The translations under genes were made by a program, and so were the position numbers. Positions 1 through 5,202 of a stretch of DNA of 10,565 nt are shown here, piece by piece; within the stretch, counting starts at the first letter, position 1; each line of letters starts with the position of its first letter. Under the pieces are notes generated by a model. The model searched no databases. It was not told where the DNA came from and saw nothing but the letters and a program-made list of their open reading frames with translations. Source of the DNA: Thermoleophilia bacterium (GTDB taxonomy: Bacteria > Actinomycetota > Thermoleophilia > Gaiellales > Gaiellaceae); assembly GCA_014534415.1 (NCBI GenBank), contig JACVRM010000068.1, positions 1-10,565 on the forward strand, in the 5' to 3' direction.

Positions 1-253
1 CGTATGTCTCGAGCGTCGGCGGGCCTACGCGTGGGCGCCTGGCGAGCCGCTCGGGGCGCACATCGTTCCGATCGGTTGCCCGGGTCGGCGCCGGACGCTC
101 CGCTTGACGGTGTGACACCTCCTGCACGGCCCCATTGTTGCCGGCCCGCCCAGACATGGCCGCAAGAGCGTCTGGCGCGGCGGGCTGGCGTCCGTTTACA
201 ATATTGGCAACAAGAGACCCGCGGGGCGCCCGGCGGCAGAAGAAAGGAGGGAG
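1..253. other. Upstream region without a confident gene
   Basis: I can support no complete gene here. One plus-strand frame is open from base 2 to a TGA at 113-115. Its last residues (about 37) have fairly high G/C at third positions, so it could be the 3' end of a gene lying mostly outside the window, but another frame ending in TGA at 105-107 looks almost as good. The rest, about 116-253, appears to be the leader and promoter of the gene starting at 254. A longer open frame continuing past 254 is rich in Arg, Pro and Ala, as expected of an out-of-frame reading of GC-rich DNA. Confidence 0.4.
197..202 (+). promoter_or_regulatory. Candidate -10 element (TACAAT) of the exported-protein operon
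   Basis: TACAAT sits in a short AT-rich island (TTTACAATATT) within otherwise very GC-rich DNA, about 50 bases before the start codon at 254. A transcript starting about 7 bases downstream would carry a leader of about 45 bases containing the AGGAGG ribosome site. I see no good -35 hexamer 16-18 bases upstream, so the call rests on the -10 match and its position. Confidence 0.45.
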
Positions 254-1657
254 ATGTCAGCCTCACGACGCTCGCACCGCGTCCGGCTCGTCGTGGCCGG
301 TTGCGCCGGCCTGGCGGCCGGGTTGATCGCTGCGGCGGCGCTCGTCGCGACCGCCGAAGACGCGACCGGCAACGCCAACGACCGGCCGAGCCTCGACCCC
401 GCGCAGCTGATCGATGCGGCTCACCTGCCGCCGGTGCTCACGGCGCCCGGCGAGCCGGTCGAGCTGCGCTACGACGTCTATTGCCCCCCGCCCGACGAAT
501 CGGAAAGCGGAGCGCCGTGCGACGCCGGCGGAACAGTCTTCGTCCGCGCCGGTGAGGAGGGAGCGTTCGCGTCCATTCCACTCGTGGTCGACCCGCACGC
601 GGCGGAGGGCCGCCTCGTGGCGCGCGTCCCTGCTGAGGTCGCCGGCTCACCGGCCGGCTTCTCGTACTACGCCGTCGTGCGCAACCGGGCCAGCGGCGCG
701 TCCCTCACGCTGCCGGCCGGCGGCGCAGCGGCGCCGCAGCGGAGCCTGCGTCTCAGGAATATCACCGAGCTCGAGCTCGGCACTCACGCGTTCGGCGCCG
801 TGCGCCGCCCCGCCGAGCGCGTCTTCACAGCGCGCTGGGGCGACGGCGCCGGGGAAGTCGGTCTGGAGGGCGGCCGGGAGATGCAGCCCCTCGGTCCAGC
901 ATCCTTCGATGTCCGGCCCGACGGCCGCCTGACCGTGCTCGACCAGGTAAACCGGCGAGCGCTCCGCCTGTCGGCCCGCGGCGCTGCGGCGCCCGCCGTG
1001 CCGCTGGCGGTCAACGGGACGCTCGCCGACCTCGCGGTCGGCGAGCGGGGCGAGCTCTGGGTGCTCGAGACCGCCGGGCTCGGGGCACCGCTCCTGCGGG
1101 AGTTCGCGCCCAGCGGAGACGCCCTGCGCGTCGTGCCGCTCGCCGAGCGTACGGCTTCGCAGATTCGCGTCGGACCGCACGGGCCCGTCGTGAAGCAGTA
1201 TCCGTCCGAGGAGTGGCTCCCGGCCTTTGACGGCCGGACGCCGCTCGGGCCTCTGGCGCAGACGGTCCGCGGTGAGTCCGCGCGACCGCTCGGCGACGGC
1301 CGCGGCGTGGTGGTCTTGCGGGTCCAGAACGAACTTCGCGTCGCGCTCGTCGACCGCGCCGGCGTTGCTCGCTCGTGGCGGATCCGAAGCGACACGCCGC
1401 TGGCCGAGGTGCAGCTTGCCGAGCCGCTCGGCGACCGGATGGTCGTCGTCGTTCGCACGTATACCGAGCGGCGCGACGAGTTCGTGGTGCTCGTGCTCGC
1501 AGGCGAACAAGTCGTGTCGCGCTTCTCGGTGGCGTCCGCTGACTGGGCCGAGACGGCGCCGCTGTCGCGCTTCCGCCTGGCCGGCTCGTCGCTCTACCAA
1601 CTCGGCTCGACGCGGGACGGCGTCCACGTCGACCGCTTCGACCTGGAGGTGACGTGA
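254..1657 (+). CDS. Exported protein with probable C-terminal beta-propeller
   Basis: This 467-residue protein is not recognised as a named family. Residues 1-35 look like a signal peptide or N-terminal anchor: an Arg-rich start, then a long Ala/Leu/Val stretch and an ATA-type cleavage region. Residues about 60-155 contain beta-rich sequence with Cys77 and Cys89 close enough for a disulfide, perhaps an Ig-like domain. From about 170 to the end there are repeated short units of the type 'DVRPDGRLTVLD' and 'LAVGERGELWVLE', as in NHL or other beta-propeller proteins. That points to a binding or scaffold role outside the membrane rather than catalysis. ATG254 follows a strong AAAGGAGG, although the spacing is short (3 bases after GGAGG), and it opens the signal peptide. 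It is the first gene of a three-gene unit; its TGA overlaps the next ATG by one base. The fold is inferred from repeat texture only. Confidence 0.8.
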   Translation: MSASRRSHRVRLVVAGCAGLAAGLIAAAALVATAEDATGNANDRPSLDPAQLIDAAHLPPVLTAPGEPVELRYDVYCPPPDESESGAPCDAGGTVFVRAGEEGAFASIPLVVDPHAAEGRLVARVPAEVAGSPAGFSYYAVVRNRASGASLTLPAGGAAAPQRSLRLRNITELELGTHAFGAVRRPAERVFTARWGDGAGEVGLEGGREMQPLGPASFDVRPDGRLTVLDQVNRRALRLSARGAAAPAVPLAVNGTLADLAVGERGELWVLETAGLGAPLLREFAPSGDALRVVPLAERTASQIRVGPHGPVVKQYPSEEWLPAFDGRTPLGPLAQTVRGESARPLGDGRGVVVLRVQNELRVALVDRAGVARSWRIRSDTPLAEVQLAEPLGDRMVVVVRTYTERRDEFVVLVLAGEQVVSRFSVASADWAETAPLSRFRLAGSSLYQLGSTRDGVHVDRFDLEVT

Positions 1658-2295
1658 TGTCTCGCCGGAGAACCGTTCGGCCGGCTGTGGCGGCGTTCGC
1701 CGCTACCTTCGCGCTGGCGCTGGCCACTGCCGGAGCGGCGTGGGCGTACCACGTCGACTTCGTCGGCGCCTACTGCAACTACAACGAGCCTCAATACACG
1801 TCCTATTTCACGCGGGACGGCTCGATCGCGGTGGCGCTGCGTGCCCGTTGGGAGGGCTACCAGTGGGGCGGCGGCTGCTGGAACAACAACGACGTGGACG
1901 ACGCGCGCGGCGACCCGCCTCAGGACCCGAATACGCGCGGCGAGGGCGGCGACTGCTCGGGATTCACGTTCAAGGTCTGGCGCGAGTCGCTGAACGTCTA
2001 CGACAAAGGCGCATGGCAGTGGAACATGCTGCGCTTCGTCCACGGGCCGTACACGGCGTACGACTTCAAGGTCGGCACCGGCGAGCCGAACGTCACCTAT
2101 CCGAAGACCGGCCTGATCCGCATGGATGCCCTCGCCAGCTCGTACCACGTCGGAATGATCTACGCCCGCAACGCCGACGGCACCGACCAGATCATCGAGG
2201 CGAAGGGCGAGTCGTACGGCACGAACATCTGGGTGCGGACGTACCGCGGCAGCTCCGACTACGGAGGTGCGAGACGTCTCGGCTGGGACGCGTAA
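1657..2295 (+). CDS. Secreted NlpC/P60-like putative cysteine hydrolase
   Basis: Numbered from ATG1657, the protein has 212 residues. Residues 1-30 form a clear Sec signal peptide ending in the cleavage motif AWA. The mature part matches the NlpC/P60 pattern: YQWGG at 68-72, catalytic Cys100 in GGDCSGF, His164 in SYHVGMIY, and a polar position near Glu181 (IIEAKGE) where the family usually has His, Asn or Gln. NlpC/P60 enzymes cut peptide bonds in cell-wall stem peptides or related amides. Here an insert rich in Asp, Asn and Pro (about 75-97) separates WGG from DCSGF, and Cys40 and Cys74 could form a disulfide. GGAGGT lies 6 bases before ATG1657, better placed than for the GTG at 1654. The TGATG overlap with the upstream gene implies translational coupling. 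The hydrolase call is good; the substrate is unknown. Confidence 0.8.
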   Translation: MSRRRTVRPAVAAFAATFALALATAGAAWAYHVDFVGAYCNYNEPQYTSYFTRDGSIAVALRARWEGYQWGGGCWNNNDVDDARGDPPQDPNTRGEGGDCSGFTFKVWRESLNVYDKGAWQWNMLRFVHGPYTAYDFKVGTGEPNVTYPKTGLIRMDALASSYHVGMIYARNADGTDQIIEAKGESYGTNIWVRTYRGSSDYGGARRLGWDA

Positions 2296-2954
2296 TGGCT
2301 CCCCGCAGGCGGCGCCGCCTCGGCGCCGCCTGCCTCGTCGCGCTCGTCGCCGCGGGATGCGCCGGCGCGCAAGGCCCGCCCGAGCGCCTACTCGATGGCT
2401 CGAAGCCACCCCCGCTGCCAGCGAAGCTGGACGCAGCCGACGATGCAGTCATGACGCGCTTGGTCGCGGTGCCGAGCGCCGAGCGTCTCCGCGAATGCTT
2501 GAGCGGCACCAGCGTGCGGGCGCCGAGCGGCTACGTCGAGCGCATCGGTGTGGCGGGCCGGACGCTCACCGTGCGAGACGCGTCGAGCGTGTTCGCATGC
2601 GATGCGGCCGCACGTGCCCGCGAATCCGCAGGGACCTGGTGCGCTCGCGCCGCCGGTCGCCTCCGCCGAGGCCGCCTCGACGACCCGCGTCTCACGCTCG
2701 CAAACTGCGAGGACCGGGACGGCCGCACCGTTGCGTTCGCATGGATCGAGCCGCCCCGCGGAGCGCGCTGGGTCGCCGTCCACCAGGACTCCTACACGGA
2801 GATCTACGAGCCGGCCGGCGTCCTGCCCATTCGCGTTGCCACGGCTACGGGCGTCGACGTCGAGCGCTCGTCCGTCCGCATGACCGTGACGGCATATCGC
2901 GCGGACGGCGACGAGCTGGACAAACGCGAGCTCGACCTTCGCGTCGCAAGCTAG
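2295..2954 (+). CDS. Putative lipoprotein, function unknown
   Basis: The start codon overlaps the previous stop (TAATG), giving 219 residues. The N-terminus has five consecutive arginines, a hydrophobic stretch and LVALVAAGC, a lipoprotein signal with Cys22 as the likely lipidated residue; Ala rather than Leu at the -3 position is less usual. The mature part has several further cysteines (CLSGT, FACD, WCAR, NCED) that could pair into disulfides, and its second half looks beta-rich (VAFAWIEPPRGARWVAVHQD and following). I recognise no catalytic motif. As the last of three one-base-overlapping genes, all encoding exported proteins, it may anchor or assist the propeller and NlpC/P60-like proteins at the membrane; that is inference. 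A longer in-frame reading upstream of 2295 would overlap the hydrolase gene and is Arg-rich shadow sequence, so this start is preferred. Confidence 0.75.
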   Translation: MAPRRRRRLGAACLVALVAAGCAGAQGPPERLLDGSKPPPLPAKLDAADDAVMTRLVAVPSAERLRECLSGTSVRAPSGYVERIGVAGRTLTVRDASSVFACDAAARARESAGTWCARAAGRLRRGRLDDPRLTLANCEDRDGRTVAFAWIEPPRGARWVAVHQDSYTEIYEPAGVLPIRVATATGVDVERSSVRMTVTAYRADGDELDKRELDLRVAS

Positions 2955-2956
2955 CT

Positions 2957-2991
2957 GCTCTCGCACCGACGTTGGCTGGGGGTGCGCGAGC
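2957..2991 (+). terminator. GC-rich hairpin after the exported-protein operon
   Basis: Two bases after the TAG at 2952-2954, GCTCTCGCACC (2957-2967) can pair with GGTGCGCGAGC (2981-2991): 11 pairs with one mismatch around a 13-base loop. There is no run of T afterwards, so it is not a textbook intrinsic terminator. Its position suggests a transcript end or an RNA-stabilising hairpin. Confidence 0.45.
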
Positions 2992-3110
2992 GCCTGCGTT
3001 ACACGAGGAACCGCGGGTTTCGGCGTAATCGACATCCGAAAGCGGTTTCGCGTCGTATTCGATCTCGGTGGCACGTGCCCCGGAGTAGTCGGTCGCGAGC
3101 GGGGGAAAGA

Positions 3111-3116
3111 TAGAGT
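3111..3116 (+). promoter_or_regulatory. Weak candidate -10 (TAGAGT) for the CHRD gene
   Basis: GATAGAGT lies about 40 bases before the start at 3156, giving a leader of about 33 bases that would contain the AAAGGGAGGGG ribosome site. No -35 match is visible. It is offered because the gene stands alone after a hairpin and needs its own promoter. Confidence 0.3.
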
Positions 3117-3155
3117 CGAGAACGTTCGAAGCTAGACAAAGGGAGGGGAAAGCAC

Positions 3156-3629
3156 ATGCGGCAGCGTCTCTTGGCGTGCGGCGTGGCGGTCGCCGCGCTA
3201 GCAGTGGTTGTCATCGGGGCCGGGCTGGCCGTCCCTGCGGCGGGCGGCAACGGGCCGCTCTGCGTCTTGAACACGAAGCTGGTGCCGGAGGAAGAGGTGC
3301 CGACGAGCACCTCGACCGCGAAGGGCCAGGCGCACATCAAGTTGTTCGCGGACGGGACGGTCACTTGGAAGGTGCACATCCTGAACCGCGCAAACGAGGA
3401 ATTCATGTCGGGACACATCCACCGTGCGCCATTCGGCGTTGCGGGTGGAGTCGTCGTCCCGCTGTTCGCCACGGTATCTCCCGCCACCGAACGGCAGTTC
3501 CGCGACAGCGGCTCGAGGAGCGCCGCTGCGAGCCTCCTTGCCGAGATCTGCGCGAATCCCGGCGGTTTCTACGTGAACTACCACACGACGGACAACCCCG
3601 GCGGCGCGGTCCGCGGTCAGCTCGGGTAG
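3156..3629 (+). CDS. Secreted CHRD-domain protein
   Basis: The 157-residue protein begins with a signal peptide (residues 1-30: MRQRLL, a long Ala/Val/Ile core, then VPAAGG). The rest is a single CHRD domain, first described in chordin and also found in bacterial exported proteins. Visible family marks are the opening L.PEEEVPT (42-50), a G.A.I.L..DGTV strand pair (57-70), the HIH motif at 87-89, FYVNYHTTDNPGG (138-150) and the closing GGAVRGQLG (149-157). Length fits one domain with no extra module. CHRD domains are thought to form beta structures; their biochemical role in bacteria is unknown, and the conserved histidines suggest metal binding (inference). ATG3156 follows the purine-rich AAAGGGAGGGG by about 7 bases. 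The gene appears to be its own transcription unit, with a strong hairpin 8 bases after the stop. Confidence 0.9.
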   Translation: MRQRLLACGVAVAALAVVVIGAGLAVPAAGGNGPLCVLNTKLVPEEEVPTSTSTAKGQAHIKLFADGTVTWKVHILNRANEEFMSGHIHRAPFGVAGGVVVPLFATVSPATERQFRDSGSRSAAASLLAEICANPGGFYVNYHTTDNPGGAVRGQLG

Positions 3630-3636
3630 CGACATT

Positions 3637-3675
3637 GCGTGGGAGGGGCGGGCGAGGTCGCCCGTCCTCCCACGC
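3637..3675 (+). terminator. Long GC-rich hairpin between convergent CHRD gene and tRNA-Trp
   Basis: GCGTGGGAGG (3637-3646) pairs with CCTCCCACGC (3666-3675), and an inner CGGGCG...CGCCCG continues the stem to a loop of about 4 bases, with only a small internal bulge. It starts 8 bases after the CHRD stop. There is no T-tract on either side. Because the tRNA gene is transcribed towards it from the other side, it could act in both directions. Confidence 0.6.
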
Positions 3676-3795
3676 ACACGCGCGGCCCATGCGCGGTCGC
3701 GCGCCGTCGAGTGGCGGAAGCCTTTACGGCAGGCATCGCGGATCCGTTGCGCTGATCGACGAGTAACCCGCTCGCCAACGGCCGAGGACCGCCAA

Positions 3796-3868
3796 CAGGG
3801 GCGGCAGGACTCGAACCTGCAACCCCCGGTTTTGGAGACCGGTGCTCTGCCAGTTGAGCTACGCCCCT
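3796..3868 (-). tRNA. tRNA-Trp (anticodon CCA)
   Basis: Read on the minus strand, the sequence folds as a standard cloverleaf. The acceptor stem is AGGGGCG/CGCCCCT with discriminator G. The D arm is GCTC...GAGC. The anticodon stem CCGGT/ACCGG encloses loop CTCCAAA with anticodon CCA (complement of 3833-3835), and the T arm is GCAGG-TTCGAGT-CCTGC. The length is 73 bases. The 3' CCA is not encoded; the following minus-strand bases are TTG, so CCA must be added after transcription. In many bacteria this tRNA precedes secE-nusG, but no such genes follow here: downstream on its strand lies only the 3' end of the oppositely oriented CHRD gene. Confidence 0.97.
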
Positions 3869-3879
3869 ATCGGGATCCG

Positions 3880-3885
3880 ATTGTA
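3880..3885 (-). promoter_or_regulatory. -10 element (TACAAT) of tRNA-Trp
   Basis: On the minus strand TACAAT ends 11 bases before the tRNA 5' end, so transcription would start about 5 bases ahead of the mature tRNA, a usual arrangement. The 16-18 base upstream position holds CTCATG/CCTCAT-like sequence, a poor -35. Confidence 0.55.
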
Positions 3886-3914
3886 GAGGCGATCCGGCGG
3901 GCATGAGGACCCCC

Positions 3915-4073
3915 ATGGAGGAGCAGACAACCGGTGAGCAGTCCGTTGAGGCGGGCGAGGGCGAGAGGCCCGACGAGCTCCAGGAACAGCAGACCGGCAA
4001 GGGCTACGGCGAGGACGAGGGAGAACGGAGCAGGTTGCTCGGCGACGAGCCGACCGGCGGGCCCGAGCCGTAG
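3915..4073 (+). CDS. Small acidic protein, hypothetical (52 aa)
   Basis: I do not recognise a family. From ATG3915 the frame encodes 52 residues with 13 Glu and 3 Asp against 4 basic residues, many Gly, Gln and Pro, and no Cys or hydrophobic core. It is probably an intrinsically disordered acidic protein. Coding support is moderate: 46 of 52 codons end in G or C, and GAGGA lies 5 bases before the ATG. An in-frame ATG at 3903 would add four residues but lacks a ribosome site. A Leu-rich frame on the opposite strand covers the same bases; it is what acidic GAG codons look like in antisense and is less biased at its own third positions. The gene is divergent from tRNA-Trp, whose promoter region reaches its 5' end, and lies 35 bases before the small membrane protein gene. 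Confidence 0.5.
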   Translation: MEEQTTGEQSVEAGEGERPDELQEQQTGKGYGEDEGERSRLLGDEPTGGPEP

Positions 4074-4096
4074 CACGAAGAGAGCAATCGCGCGAG

Positions 4097-4102
4097 TAAG
4101 GT
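4097..4102 (+). promoter_or_regulatory. -10-like TAAGGT six bases before a GTG start
   Basis: TAAGGT is followed by exactly six bases and then GTG4109, so RNA would start at or near the first base of the start codon. The same geometry occurs at 4319-4324 and 10101-10106. A competing reading is that AAGG (4098-4101) is a weak ribosome site 7 bases before the GTG. No -35 is evident. Confidence 0.4.
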
Positions 4103-4108
4103 CGCCGC

Positions 4109-4297
4109 GTGCGGCTCCCCTCGCAACGGCGTGCGCTCGGCGCCCTTTTCCTCGTTCTCGCGCTGTTCTTCGCCGGGATTACATGGGCAGCGGCGGCGGC
4201 CGGCGTCTGGCCCGTCGCCCTCGCCGCGGGCGTGCTCGGAGCGTGGCTCGGTGCGCTGGCCGTCGGCGCGCTGCGCCGCCCGCGAGTATCCGAGTGA
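4109..4297 (+). CDS. Small two-helix membrane protein (62 aa), hypothetical
   Basis: The protein starts MRLPSQRR and then has two hydrophobic segments, about residues 9-31 and 33-54, separated by only a Gly/Trp/Pro turn (GVWP), and ends in the basic tail ALRRPRVSE. The positive residues at both ends suggest a hairpin with both termini in the cytoplasm. I know of no named family. The GTG start is chosen because it opens directly into the basic head and first helix and has a possible leaderless promoter in front. It ends 33 bases before the sigma-factor gene on the same strand. A small membrane protein next to a sigma factor raises the idea of a regulator, but there is no anti-sigma domain and the sigma gene seems to have its own promoter, so the link is weak. 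Confidence 0.65.
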   Translation: MRLPSQRRALGALFLVLALFFAGITWAAAAAGVWPVALAAGVLGAWLGALAVGALRRPRVSE

Positions 4298-4318
4298 GGA
4301 GTCGGCGGGGCTGCCCCG

Positions 4319-4324
4319 TATTCT
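4319..4324 (+). promoter_or_regulatory. -10 element (TATTCT) for leaderless sigma-factor mRNA
   Basis: TATTCT is followed by six bases (CTACGC) and then GTG4331. The bases before the GTG contain no Shine-Dalgarno-like sequence, so the likely reading is transcription starting at the GTG itself. The -35 position (about 4295-4301) holds TGAGGA/GAGGAG, at best a weak match. Confidence 0.55.
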
Positions 4325-4330
4325 CTACGC

Positions 4331-5119
4331 GTGCCCGACGACACGCAGTCCCTGTGGCTCGAGTACCGGCGCACGAAGGACAAGGCGATCCGGGATCGCC
4401 TCATCCTCAATTACGCGCCGCTCGTCAAGTACGTGGCCGGGCGTGTCGGCAGCGGCCTGCCCGCGCACGTGGACGAGGAAGACCTCGTCTCGTACGGCCT
4501 GCTCGGACTGATGGGCGCGATCGACCGCTTCGATCCGACCCGCGACATCAAGTTCGAGACGTTCGCGATCTCCCGGATCAAGGGCGCGATCATCGACGAG
4601 CTGCGTTCGCTTGACTGGGTGCCTCGCTCCGTGCGTGCACGTGCCCGCGACATCGAGCGTGCCATGGCGGACCTCGAACGCCGTCTGCACCGCGCGCCGA
4701 CCGACGAGGAGATCGCCGCAAAGCTCGGCATCAGCGAAGAGGACCTCGACGAGAGCCTGACCGACATCTCCCGCTCGTCGATCGCCGCGCTCGACGAGCT
4801 CTGGACGGTCTCGGGAGCGAGCGGCGGCGGCGACCAGGTCGCGCTCATCGACACGATCGAGGACACCGCCGGCCCGGATCCGCAGGGCGCGCTCGCTCAA
4901 ACCGAGCTCAAGGAGGCGCTCGGCGAGGCAATCGCGCGCCTGCCGGAGCGAGAGAAGCTCGTCGTTACTCTCTACTACTACGAGGAGCTCACACTCCGCG
5001 AGATCGGTGAGGTTCTGGGCGTCACCGAGTCGCGCGTGTCGCAGCTTCACACGAAGGCGATCCTGCGCCTGAAAGCACGGCTGGGCGGTGGCGCAGCGAT
5101 GCGTCCGGCCGGCGGCTAG
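4331..5119 (+). CDS. RNA polymerase sigma factor, FliA/WhiG family
   Basis: A 262-residue sigma-70-type factor of the FliA/WhiG (group 3) class. Region 2 covers about residues 22-95, with LVSYGLLGLMGAIDRFDP (52-69, core binding) and FETFAISRIKGAIIDELRS (75-93, -10 recognition). Region 3 follows from WVPRSVR to about 155. Region 4 spans about 204-252, with LPEREKLVVTLYY and the helix-turn-helix LTLREIGEVLGVTESRVSQ (220-238) that reads the -35. Length is normal for the class and region 1.1 is absent, as expected. It redirects RNA polymerase core to a particular promoter set: flagellar genes for FliA, sporulation genes for Streptomyces WhiG. Neither kind of target nor an anti-sigma gene (FlgM, RsfA or RsiG type) is in the window, so its regulon is unknown. 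GTG4331 gives the expected short head; the start appears leaderless. Confidence 0.95.
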   Translation: MPDDTQSLWLEYRRTKDKAIRDRLILNYAPLVKYVAGRVGSGLPAHVDEEDLVSYGLLGLMGAIDRFDPTRDIKFETFAISRIKGAIIDELRSLDWVPRSVRARARDIERAMADLERRLHRAPTDEEIAAKLGISEEDLDESLTDISRSSIAALDELWTVSGASGGGDQVALIDTIEDTAGPDPQGALAQTELKEALGEAIARLPEREKLVVTLYYYEELTLREIGEVLGVTESRVSQLHTKAILRLKARLGGGAAMRPAGG

Positions 5120-5148
5120 ACTCGCCGAAACGGCCGTCTACAGCGGGT

Positions 5149-5154
5149 TAAGAT
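5149..5154 (+). promoter_or_regulatory. Candidate -10 (TAAGAT) for the EF-G2-like operon
   Basis: TAAGAT lies in the 83-base gap after the sigma-factor stop and would give a leader of about 40 bases that includes AGGAGG at 5185-5190. No clear -35. It suggests the GTPase gene is transcribed separately from the sigma factor. Confidence 0.4.
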
Positions 5155-5202
5155 CCGCGGCCGCCGTCGTCCCAACCGCGCCCGAGGAGGAAACCGCCCC
5201 GC

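Noticed and set aside
647..1627. A 326-codon minus-strand frame opposite the propeller-like gene
   Set aside because: Low-complexity Arg/Ala/Glu composition, no motif; the plus-strand gene has ribosome site, signal peptide and coupling to the next gene.
3867..4076. A Leu-rich, membrane-like minus-strand frame of 69 codons
   Set aside because: Its leucines are the antisense of GAG codons in the acidic plus-strand frame, and third-position bias favours the plus strand. It also runs into the tRNA.
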